A stretch of 64,000 nt of DNA from Alopecurus myosuroides (Eukaryota > Streptophyta > Magnoliopsida > Poales > Poaceae): positions 498,311,919-498,375,918 of the forward strand of contig CM054058.1 of the NCBI GenBank assembly GCA_028641055.1, given 5' to 3'. The translations under genes and the position numbers were made by a program. The notes under the pieces were generated by a model. That model saw only the letters and a program-made list of their open reading frames with translations, was not told the origin of the DNA and searched no databases. Each line of letters opens with the position of its first letter. Position 1 is the stretch's first letter. Shown here piece by piece: positions 12,401-22,900 of this stretch.

Positions 12401-13925
12401 CGAGCCGCGGCGGCCCAGCCTTAGGCTCGGTCCAGGCTCGGTGTCAGCCCCGACTCCGGTGAGATCTCATCTACTCCGGCGACTTCCTTTGCTCTGTCTC
12501 TGCAGCTGAAAGGAGAAGACGGAGAGAACAGGTGTACGACGTGTTTTTTTGGTTGAGAAGATAAGGAGGAAAGCGATTGTGGGGGCCCAAAAGCGAGCGC
12601 GTGCGGCAATCGATCGTGGCAACGATCGCTCGTGTAGGAGCTCCTTCGGTTGGGGGGTAGGCTAGCTTACGGGCAACCGTGCCCACTGACAATTTTCCGA
12701 CCGTATATTTTTTGTCGTTTTGCTGTCCGAAGCGCCGGAGAAGAGAGCAGATGCTCACCTACCTCGAAGACAAGAGGTACGAGAGAAGCCCCGCTTCTGC
12801 CGGCAAACCGCCCCACGAACCACCGACCAAACCGCCTGCTTCCGCCGCCCGCGGCCGGCGGCGCTGCCGCGCCGACTCGCCGCCCCACCCTGCCCCAACC
12901 GCCTCCTCCGCCAGTCTGCCGCCGCCTGGCCGGCCATCCCTCTAAATCCACCCTTCTTCTTCAATTCCGGCAGCTCCACACCCTCCCCCCACCCTAACGT
13001 TAAGTTGCTTCCTCGCCGGAGTCCGGCTCACCGCGGCGAGCCGCGGCGGCCCAGCCTTAGGCTCGGTCCAGGCTCGGCGTCGGCCCCGACTCCGGTGAGA
13101 TCTCATCTACTCCGGCGACTTCCTTTGCTCTGTCTCTACAGCTGAAAGGAGAAGACGGAGAGAACAGGTGTACGACGTGTTTTTTTGGTTGAGAAGATAA
13201 GGAGGAAAGCGATTGTGGGGGCCCAAAAGGGAGCGCGTGCGGCAATCGATCGTGGCAACGATCGCTCGTGTAGGAGCTCCTTCGGTTGGGGGGTAGGCTA
13301 GCTTACGGGCAACCGTGCCCACTGACAATTTTCCGACCGTATATTTTTTGTCGTTTTGCTGTCCGAAGCGCCGGAGAAGAGAGCAGATGCTCACCTACCT
13401 CGAAGACAAGAGGTACGAGAGAAGCCCCGCTTCTGCCGGCAAACCGCCCCACGAACCACCGACCGAACCGCCTGCTTCCGCCGCCCGCGGCCGGCAGCGC
13501 TGCCGCGCCGACTCGCCGCCCCACCCTGCCCCAACCGCCTCCTCCGCCAGTCTGCCGCCGCCTGGCCGGCCATCCCTCTAAATCCACCCTTCTTCTTCAA
13601 TTCCGGCAGCTCCACACCCTCCCCCCACCCTAACGTTAAGTTGCTTCCTCGCCGGAGTCCGGCTCACCGCGGCGAGCCGCGGCGGCCCAGCCTTAGGCTC
13701 GGTCCAGGCTCGGCGTCGGCCCCGACTCCGGTGAGATCTCATCTACTCCGGCGACTTCCTTTGCTCTGTCTCTGCAGCTGAAAGGAGAAGACGGAGAGAA
13801 CAGGTGTACTACGTGTTTTTTTCGTTGATAAGATAAGGAGGAAAGCGATTGTGGGGGCCCAAAAGGGAGCGCGTGCGGCAATCGATCGTGGCAACGATCG
13901 CTCGTGTAGGAGCTCCTTCGGTTGG
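9474..13925. repeat. Tandem array of seven 636-bp GC-rich units
   Basis: Seven head-to-tail units begin at 9474, 10110, 10746, 11382, 12018, 12654 and 13290 (7 x 636 = 4,452 bp). They look about 99% identical. Private variants include 'tcgattttgctg' changed to 'tcgatttgctg' style differences in unit 1, 'gtgcag' in unit 2, 'gattgaggg' in unit 4, four or more changes in unit 5 and several near the end of unit 7. Units 2 and 3 share a 'cccttcccc' variant where the others have 'ccctgcccc'. Each unit has a hairpin 'gggcaaccgtgccc' near its left end and 'cgatcgtggcaacgatcg' near its right end. The middle is a very GC-rich, promoter- or exon-like stretch. The frames inside stay open on both strands in every copy because the copies are nearly identical, not because coding is shown. 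The array is flanked by 'gttggttagg' on both sides (9465-9474, 13921-13930). Confidence 0.95.
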
Positions 13926-13930
13926 TTAGG

Positions 13931-14620
13931 ATTGTGTGTTACTTGTAAACGGTGCAATATAAACCGAATGTTACGCTTTGAAGGTTAAGCGTTCTTGTCA
14001 TACACTTTCTTGGGTTTGAGTGGTAAAATATGGCATGGCATAGGTCATCTTTCCTTATGTTCCCATCTTGTGTTTCTATCCACCCTTGATGCATCTGGGA
14101 TGGCAAACACGTGAACCAAGTTAGAGCTACGGGTTGATATGCAAGAGGAGACGATGACCCGAGCAGATGAAGATGACATGGTTGATTGGTTGTGCACCCA
14201 TTATCTTGCCAGTGGAGAGTTACTGAGTATGATGATGGATAATTTGGACGATAATGTGCAAAATATGAGTTTATGCTTTGCTCAAAAGGTTCTATATGTC
14301 AATAGGTAACAATCCGGTCCAGCCCTGAGCAACCTGGTGGGCATATCCTTCCACGCGATAAGTCACTTTTTTTTCTTTTTTGTGGTTGACCAAGAATCTC
14401 AGCAATCTATGGATCACATTTGGGATGCCTCACCGTCGTCGACCGTCAATCATGCAGTGCTCCTGAACAATTTTGAATGGGAACATGAGTGCTATTTTGC
14501 AGTTTTTTTGGTATTTATTTTCCTTTTTAAAACTAACCTAGTAAGTAGTAGAAGACGGATTTCATCCATATTTGCATTTGTGAAGATAAATTTTGCATAA
14601 CATGTAAATTTATGAGGGAA
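13931..14620 (+). other. Low-complexity intergenic DNA with a small unassigned reading frame
   Basis: AT-rich sequence after the array. An ATG at 14139 opens a 56-codon frame to a TAA at 14307-14309 (includes EDDMVDWLCTHYLASGELL). It has no recognised domain and no support beyond being open, so it may be a gene fragment. Two T-rich tracts follow near 14370 and 14505. Nothing else identified. Confidence 0.25.
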
Positions 14621-14954
14621 ATGATTTGGATTTCTAGAAGGAAGGACCATGAGGTCCCACAGGAAGAGCTCCCTAAGGTGAGGCCCTAGGGACCGGGGAG
14701 CCCAACCAAGAAAATAGGGCTCAAGAATGCCTAGGGGTCCAAACGAACCCCCAAAGATCCAATAGGGGTCCGGACCAAAAACCCGCCGCAGCGGCATCCT
14801 CAAAAGTGTCCACCCACCAAATTTATGTCCAGCATCCCCAGCCCACCGGCAAAACTTGGGGGCCTGCCTGGGGGCGCCGAACATCGTCCGCTCAACCCAA
14901 CCGACAGGCGGCCCCTGCCCGTCATAGAGGCAAGCCCGCACCGGCCGATAGTCA
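14621..14954. other. Unassigned GC-rich stretch
   Basis: A moderately GC-rich segment without a convincing gene, terminal inverted repeat or known repeat signature. It is probably part of an old transposable element, but I cannot name one. Confidence 0.25.
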
Positions 14955-16400
14955 TTTTTTTAGAAAAAAGGGACCTTGTCCCCGATTTCCATGGCAAGCA
15001 TGAAAACCACAAGCTTTGAACTTACAACAGGTTCGAAAATGCAAGGTAAGGGTGAACTAGGGGGTTTTAGGCGTCGTAGCACCAGGAGACAGTAGCGACA
15101 AAACATTTTATTACAGGCCCATATAACGACATCAAATCGGGGCAAGGTTGCGCGAGCAACAAAGGGGTAGCTCAACAACGTGCTTCGTCTTATTCAAAGG
15201 AGAGTCCAGATGAGGCGGAGACCAGCATAGGGCCTGAAGCGGCGAGGCAGGGATGAGCAACAGCGTCTTCTTGGGTCCAGCTCCAGGGGCGACAGAAGAC
15301 CAGGGGCCTGATCTCAACCACTTTCCAGTAGCAGCGGCTGCACCAGAATCTGAGATATTATTTTGCAGAAGAAGTCCATGCGGGGGAGAGCTTGCGGTTT
15401 GAAGATCACCTCCAACTCTGAACTGAGAGCAGAATTTTCCTCAACAATTGTTTGATGTTAAGCCAAGAAGCATTGTTAAATATGAAATTGTTTCTTATTT
15501 TCCATATGTTCCACAGGACAGCTGCACAGACAGAGTTAAGTGCAAATTGCTTGCCGTTAGCAACCCAAAATCTAGCTACTGATTCAAAGGATGAGCTAAT
15601 GCTAAGAATGACGATATCAGAAACTATTGTCCAAATGCTTCTAGCTACAATACAATAAAAAAGGAGATGATGAACACTCTTAGTTTCTCTACAAAATAGG
15701 CATTCTTCCGGCTTATGGTGTGTCTCTTTTTAAGATTGTCTCCAGTCATAATTTTATTATGTGTGACTAACCAAAGGAAAACATGCACTCTAGGGGGAAT
15801 ATTCAGGTTCCAAACAGCCGAGATAAAAGTGGGGGAGACGCCTCTAAAATTGGTAACATGATATAGAGAGCAAGTTGAGTAGGTCCCTTTTTTGAGTTGC
15901 CAAATTAGAGAGTCTCTAACAGCAGAAAAATTGGTAGGAGTAATAATCTCAACCAAGTCATTCCACTGGCGCACCAGGCGAGCGGAAAATTTCCTTCTAA
16001 AAGTGAGCTTTAGGTTTACCCCATCCTAGGCATCTGAGAGGGTTATCCCTTGCTCATTACAAAGGTTGTAGATATCCCCCCCCCAAAAAAACTATTGCTA
16101 GCCGGGATCTGCCAAACTAGGTGTCCTCCCACAACCTGATTTTCGTGCCCTCACCCACTTCCCATCTATAACCGAATTTGATCGCTTTTGCTAGTTCTAG
16201 GACACCTTTACGGAACCTAGAGGTGTTAACTAGGTTACAGGTGAAGATGTTGGGAGAGGTTAAGTTGTACTTGTGCTCAATGATTTCTTTCCAAAGCTTA
16301 CCCTCATCCTGGGCATACCTTTTGATCGAAGATCCTAACATACATAAATTTAAGTTCTTTGAGGTTTGGGATTCCCAAACCTCCAAAAAATTTCATCATG
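14955..16400 (-). pseudogene. LINE 3' fragment with zf-RVT-like domain
   Basis: Two minus-strand frames match the C-terminal end of plant LINE ORF2. The block at 16386-16117 contains 'EGKLWKEIIEHKYN' and 'GYRWEVGEGTKIRLWEDT', typical text after the RT domain. The block at 15974-15645 has 'IWQLKKGTYSTCSLYH', 'VWNLNIPPRVHVFLWLV' and 'FVEKLR', a decayed zinc-binding reverse-transcriptase (zf-RVT) domain. An 'LWNIWKIRNNFIFNN'-like stretch follows near 15530. A T-run at 14955-14961 may be the poly(A) end. Stops and frameshifts abound and the RT core is absent. Confidence 0.75.
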
Positions 16401-16433
16401 CACACTAGGCTCAAAATTAGCTAAATGCGGTTT

Positions 16434-16615
16434 TGTAACATCCCAGTGTTTGGGAGGTTATAAGGATCTAAATTTAATATGTGCATTTGCATAGCATGCA
16501 TCTAAAAGTACGGGAAATTTTGGCGCGAAAGTTTAAACGAATCAAAGTGACCAAAGTTTCACTTGACATGATGAAATAGGTCTAGATCATCTAGTCAAGA
16601 GTACAATTGAAGTGA
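16434..16615 (+). mobile_element. Old long LTR, piece 1 of 3
   Basis: Begins TGTAACATCCCAGTG, a usual start for large grass gypsy LTRs, directly after the LINE remnant. It is interrupted at 16615 by Tat-1. The last five bases, AGTGA (16611-16615), are repeated at 31847-31851 behind Tat-1, so the host sequence continues there. Only the LTR is visible. The internal part of this older element is not in the window. Confidence 0.5.
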
Positions 16616-17510
16616 TGTCGGGGGGTTACCCCCGAGTAGGGTAAAGGCAAGTGGTAAAGGCCACTGTCAGAAGAGAAGTTTGGTCGAGTAGCCGCCTACC
16701 CGGCACTTGCTACCCGGTAGACTGCTACTCGGTCTCACTTCAAGATGACCAGAAGGAGATATCAATCAAGTTCTGTCCATTCGAGTAGAAGAGATGGCCC
16801 GAGTAAGATTGGCGGAATCTACTCGGGCCAGAAGTCAAAGCAGCCGTTCTGACACAGGATTCCGCGTATCCCGGGTCCGTACTTGGCACTATTCGAACTA
16901 CTGTTCATCTGGGACCGGCCTGCCTGACAGTGACAGCATGGAAGCAGGCGGTCGCAGGATAAGGGGGCCCTACTCTGTGTTTGGCACAGTGATACCAGAC
17001 TGTCCCCTTGGTTTTGCCCAACGACTTTCCGGATGCAGCCAAGATTAGGAACCAAAGCTGTCAGCGGGAACACGGAAGAAGGACAGTGTGCACACTATGT
17101 CGACACTTGTCCGTGTTTGGACGTATCCGGCTGGGCACCGTGTATATAAGGTGCCCCGCCGCCTCCTGCGTGAGGATGGAACACATCGTGACCTAGATCG
17201 CATACTGGGACACAAGGAAACCCTAGATTCTTGACCTAGTTCATAACGTAGAGAAAAGAGTGGCTACTCGGTAGCAAGAACATTGTACTGTGGCTACTCG
17301 GTGAGACACCAGAATACATAGAGAAACGCAGGAGTAGGGGTTTTACCTCCTCACGAGGGCCCTGAACCTTGGTAGATCGTGTTGTTTGCAGTGTTTAGTT
17401 CTTACCTCACGCGGCTACTCGTCGCGTGATCCCTCCCCGAGCACCTCCAGCGTCCTTCGTCCCCACATCTTTAGCCATCCTATGGCATCTGCCGTGACAC
17501 CACCACGACA
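16616..17510 (+). repeat. 5' LTR of Tat-1 (895 bp)
   Basis: From TGTCGGGGGGTTACCCCCGA to CCACGACA. A short inverted motif 'ggggggttaccccc' sits at the start. The repeated word 'ctactcgg' or 'cgagtag' runs through the LTR and the rest of the element. The TATA box at 17143-17150 should start the genomic transcript at about 17175. Confidence 0.95.
17143..17150 (+). promoter_or_regulatory. TATA box of the Tat-1 LTR
   Basis: TATATAAG in a GC-rich setting, about 365 bp before the LTR end. The same box is in the 3' LTR at 31479-31486. Expected start of transcription is about 30 bp downstream. Confidence 0.7.
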
Positions 17511-19953
17511 GTTGGCGCCCACCGTGGGGCAAACAGCGGCGCTGGCTGGAGTTTCTGTTCGGACGGGATCTTCTTCAGCGGAGCGCGTAGTCTGTGGCCT
17601 TGTCCACAGATTCGGCTCCTTCGACTTCGTCACCGACAACGCCGGCGATTTTGGCGGCAGGGCCATGCCGGAGGGCGGCTCGGTGATCTCCTTCGGCTCT
17701 CACCTCGTCTACGTCGCCACCGTCGCCAACCGCGCGTACCCCGAGCTGGTGCATGACGCGGAGGATCCTCCCGCGGTGATCGCTGCTCGCGGAAGGCCCG
17801 CATGCCGTTCTGTGGACTGCGCTGAGGTGATGGTGACCGGCTTGGCGGCAAACGCCGGCACAGCTGCTGCTGGCGCCGCGGCCGTCGTCGATGACCCTGC
17901 TGGCACGAACGTTGGCGGCAGGACTCACCGGCCCTACGAGGAGTGCAACTTGCCGCCTTCCACTACTCCGACTATTCCCGCGTCGGCTGGGCGACTTGGC
18001 ATGCCGACTCCCACCGACATCGAGCTTCTAGCCATGAAGGAGCAGCTCGAGCGGCAGCGCCAGGAGCTGCTTGCCGAGCAGGCGGAGTTGGATAAGGTGA
18101 GGTTGGAGTTGAGCCTAGATCAGCTCGAGTACAACAAGGCTCACGGCTTCACGCCAGTCACTAGGAGGGCTAGCAGAGTAGGCGCCACGCGACGCAACCT
18201 TGGTGCCGAGATGGCAACAGTTTTAGAGGTTCCTGCCCAGTCCGCCACCGCAAACACCTCCACCAGGCCCAGATATAGCACACCCGCCAAGACACTTAGA
18301 GCTGCAGAGGCTGTAGCTGCCGAGTTGCCTCGTCTAGACGGCGACGCGCGCGTTAGACAGCAGGAAAGGCTCAACGAGTTGGTGTTGGAGGCTGCTAGGC
18401 AGAATGAGGAGTTCCGAAAAGCCAACCCGGGTGCTGGAGCTTCGCAGGTGGTGCACTCGCACGCGGCTAGATCTAACGATCAAGCCTCGTCTCCGCACCC
18501 CAGCCGCGAGAAGAGCCGCAGCGGACGTTCGGCCAGGGATAGGCAAATGCAGGTGTATGACCCGGCTGCTGCCGCGAGACAGCTTGCTGTGCCGCAGCAG
18601 CCCGGGCAGGAACACAACGCTGCAAGAGCAGGCTCTCAAGCCCATCAAGCTCAAAGCCAGGCCCGAGATGGAGCGCGTCCAGGTCCTTCTCGGCAACCCG
18701 CAGCTCAGCCTACTCGGCAGAGGCAGCAGCCGCGAGCAGTGGCGCCAGTCGCCAACCCGGTGGAGCAGCCTGCAGCTGTGCAGGTGGACAGATATGATGA
18801 TGGCTACTCGGCCATGGAGATGGCTGGCTATGACGTCCATGATCGTGTTGGCGAGCGCATGCTGGCGCCTGGAGATGCGAGGCATCAGTTGGACCGGATC
18901 AGCTTGTCGGCGCGGCTGGAGAACACGGGTCCTCCGGGCCCCGAATGCTTTGGCCCGCGCATCATGAACGAGCCGTCCGTGAAGAACTTCCAGCTCGCAA
19001 GGGGCACCAAGAGCTACAATGGCAGCACCAAGCCGGAAGACTGGCTTAATGATTATGTCACCGCGGTTCATATCGCAAACGGCAACCGGAGATGGGCGGT
19101 GCGCTATGTCCCGCAGATGCTAGAGGGTCCAGCTCGCACTTGGCGCAACAACTTGCCCAAGAACAGCATCAATTGCTGGCTGGACTTCTCGGATGCCTTC
19201 ATCAGCAACTTCACGAGCACATACAAGAGGCCGAATAGGCCACAGCAGCTATCCGCTTGCAGACAGCGAGAAGACGAGACAGACCGCGAGTACCTTACTC
19301 GGTGGAGCACATTGAGGAACACCTGTGAAAGTGTGAATGAAGCACAGGCCATTACTTGGTTTGCGCAGGGATGCAGGCATGGCAGTATGCTATGACAGAG
19401 GTTGCAGAGGGAGATGCCGAACACTCTGGCGGAGACCATCAAGATTGCGGATCAGTACGCACTCGGTGATCCTACTCAGCCCCTGATGGACTCCTCTGAG
19501 CCGAGAAGAAACTTCAGCAACAGCAAGCGCAACGAGTTCCGTAACAAGCGCAGGGGTGACCGAATAGATACTCGGTACGACCCTGAAGAGGTGAATGCAG
19601 TGACTGTTGGAGCTGGTGGTAGCCAAAGGCAGAAACCTGCTGGAGCCTACGGGCAGAACCAGAATCAGGGCCAAGGCAACAAGAAACCATTCCGTACTCC
19701 TGAGTCGAGTAGCGGCAACTCCGAGCAGCCGAGGAAGTTCGTCTTTGACGACATGAAGGATGGCCCATGCAGTTTTCACACTCACCACCCCTCCAGGCCT
19801 GCTAACCACACTACTCGGCAGTGCGAGTGGTGGGATGTGATCAAGAATGATGGCTTGCCTCCCCCTCCTCCTCTGCCAGCGGCCAATGCCAATGTGCAGC
19901 CTACTCGCGCACCGCAGCTCGGCCGCCAGTGTACCCGAGAAGAGAGAATGTGA
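17482..19953 (+). pseudogene. gag of Tat-1 (one stop, one frameshift)
   Basis: Structural polyprotein that would form the particle. The first plausible ATG (17482) lies 28 bp inside the 5' LTR, and its frame reads through the primer-binding site as PRQLAPTVG. The protein has an Ala/Gly-rich N-terminal part, a Gln/Glu-rich coiled-coil segment at about codons 185-220 (KEQLERQRQELLAEQAELD) and a second basic Gln-rich stretch. It also has the gag core with 'PEDWLNDYV', 'WRNNLPKNSINCW' and 'REDETDREYLTRW'. A TGA at 19393-19395 interrupts the core. After it the frame resumes and contains a CxxH-type knuckle (CSFHTHHPSRPANHTTRQC). A frameshift near 19925 moves the frame into that of the protease part. 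The true start is uncertain. Confidence 0.85.
17513..17530 (+). other. Primer-binding site of Tat-1
   Basis: TGGCGCCCACCGTGGGGC, two bases after the LTR. The identical site follows the Tat-2 LTR. It begins with the TGG complementary to a tRNA CCA end; I do not assign the tRNA. Confidence 0.85.
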
Positions 19954-22900
19954 ACCAAGTGGCTTTAGGAGCCAACCGTCACTTCAACAATGAGAGCTAC
20001 CGCAACAACAACAACTACAACCGCAACAACAACAACAGAGGCAACAACAACAACTACCAGGGCAACAACAACAATGGCAACAATGGGGGCGGAGGCTCCA
20101 ACCAGTACCAAGAGCACCACGAGAGCTACATGATCTTCACTTCTGAGCCAGTCGACAAGCAATCACAGCACAGGCGTGCCATGGAGGTCAATGCAGTGAT
20201 TCCTGCTGCCCCTCACTACATGTATTGGTGTGACCAGGAGATCAGGTGGTCCCGAGTAGATCATCCTAAGGTGATGCCCAATCCGGGTAGCTATGCCTTG
20301 GTGTTGGATCCTACCTTCCTGGGTCCCGAGAAGAATGTGAGGTTCAGCAAGGTGCTAATCGACAACGGCAGCAGCATCAACATCGTGTACAAAGACACCC
20401 TCGAGAAGCTTGGCCTGGCCGAGAACATGATGCTGCCCAGCAAGACCACTATCCATGGCATGGTGCCCGGGATCTCGTGCAACCCGATTGGCCGAGTGTG
20501 GATAGATGTGCTATTCGGCACCAGGGAGAACTGCCGCACAGAGCGCCTGCAGTTCGAGGTGGTTGATCATCAGAGTCCTTACCATGCTCTACTCGGCAGG
20601 CCTGCTCTGAGCAAGTTCATGGCCTCTACTCATGTTGCATATCTGAAGATGAAGATCCCTGGTCCCAATGGCATAATTACAATCTCTGGTGATTACAAGA
20701 AGTCCATGGAGTGTGCCTCTGCTGGTTCCCAGTTGGCGGAGTCGATGGTGATTGCAGCCGAGAAGAAGAGGATGTATGAGGTGGTGGCCATGGCGCAATC
20801 CGCGCAAGCAGGCGCGCAGGGCGTGCCGAGTACCCAACACGGGACCGCATTCCAGGCATCCCAGGAGACCAAGAAGGTCCAGGTCGACCCCGAGTTCCCC
20901 GACCGCGTATCCATCATTGGCTCCGGGTTGGCGGAGAAATAGGAAAGCGAGCTCATCCACTTCCTCCGTGAGAATCGGGATGTATTCGCCTGGTCCAATG
21001 AAGATCTACCAGGAGTCCCGAGGGAGTTGGTTGAGCACTCATTACATGTGCGTCCTGACGCCAAGCCAGTGAAGCAGGCTATGCGCCGCTTCGGAGATGA
21101 GAGAAGGAAGGCCATCGGTGACCAGATCACCAAGCTGCTGATAAGCAATTTAATCATGGAGGTGCTGCATCCGGATTGGCTAGCCAACCCGGTCATGGTC
21201 GAGAAGAAGAAGGAGGATCCCAAGGCTGCCACTGCATGGCGCATGTGTGTCGACTACACCGACTTGAACAAGGCATGCCCCAAGGATCCCTTCCCGCTAC
21301 CTCGCATCGATCAGGTGATCGATTCCACTGCTGGTTGTGAACTGTTGTCTTTCATAGATGCCTACTCTGGTTTCCACCAAATCGCACTCAATCCTGCTGA
21401 TCAAATAAAGACTGCTTTCATTACCCCGTACGGGGCTTATTGCTATCGTGTCATGTGTTTTGGCTTGAGGAATGCGGGTGCAACCTATCAGAGATGCATG
21501 GAGAAATGCTTGCACGACCAGCTCGGCAAGAATGTGCAGGTGTACGTAGATGACATTGTCATCAAAACGAATAAAACACATACTCTGCTTGCCGACCTGG
21601 AGGAAACCTTTGCTAACCTACGCAAGTACAAAATGAAGCTGAATCCGAGTAAGTGCACCTTTGGTGTCCCGGCTGGCAAGCTACTCGGCTTCCTGGTGTC
21701 TAGTCGGGGCATTGAAGCCAATCCTTCAAAGATTAAAGCTATTGAGAGCATGTCTTTGCCGAGATCCTTGAAGGATGTACAGAATTTCACTGGTTGCTTG
21801 GCATCTCTGAGCCGATTTCTGGGCCGAATGGGCGAGAAGGCCCTGACTTTGTACCAATTAATGAAGAAAAGTGACAAGTTTGTCTGGACTCCGCAAGCGG
21901 ATGTGGCATTCAACGAGCTGAAAGCAATGCTGACTAGCGCTCCCATCTTGGCTAGTCCTCTACCCAAGGAGCCAATGCTGCTGTACATTGCTGCGACTAA
22001 CCGAGTAGTAAGTGTGGTGATTGTGGTGGAACGAGAAGAAGAAGGCAAGAGTGTGCAGCGCCCAGTGTACTACCTCAGTGAAGTGCTGTCCAGCTCCAAG
22101 CAAAACTACCCGCACTACCAGAAGATGACCTACGGCGTGTACTTGGGCGCCAAGAAGCTAAAGCATTACTTCCAAGAGCATCCTATCACGGTTGTGAGCT
22201 CTGCTCCCATCTCGGATATCATGGGCAACAAGGAGGCGAGTGGCAGAGTAGCCAAGTGGGCAATCGAGCTGGCAGCGTATGCGCCCGCGTATGCGAGAAG
22301 AGAAGCCATCAAGTCTCAGATTCTGGCGGAATTCCTAGGGGATTGGGCCGAGGTGCAGTATGAACCTCCTGCTCCAGTTTCTAATTACTGGAAAATGCAC
22401 TTTGATGGCTCGAAGGTGAAGGAAGGCCTTGGTGCTGGTGTAGTGCTTACGTCACCCAAGCGAGATCAACTCAAGTATGTGCTGCAGATTCACTTCAAGG
22501 CGTCCAACAATGTAGCAGAGTATGAGGCAGTGGTGCATGGTTTGCGAGTAGCCAAGGAGGTTGGCGTGCAGCGCATTATATGCTATGGCGATTCAGATCT
22601 GGTGGTGCAGCAAGTCTCTGGTACTTGGGATGCTCTAGATGCCAACATGGCATCCTATCGCTTCGTGGTACAGTCTATGACTGGATTCTTCGAAGGCTGC
22701 GAGTTCCAGCACATTCACCGAGCAGAGAACGAAGCAGCAGACGAGCTGTCCAAGTTGGGATCTTCTCGGCAATCCATCCCGGCGGGAGTTGCCTTGGAGC
22801 ACTTGAGGAAGCCATCCATCAAGCCTTCTCCCAACTCGGAGTCCATATTTGTTCCTTCTCTGCCAAGTGAGGAATCTGATCCCATGGAGATTGACTGGGA

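Noticed and set aside
9487..13881. Repeated reading frames of 60-140 codons on both strands in each 636-bp unit
   Set aside because: They recur only because the DNA units are nearly identical, overlap each other on both strands, have GC-rich low-complexity products and no domain.
9474..13925. CRISPR-like or rDNA intergenic array
   Set aside because: Units are 636 bp without spacers, and no rRNA sequence is adjacent.
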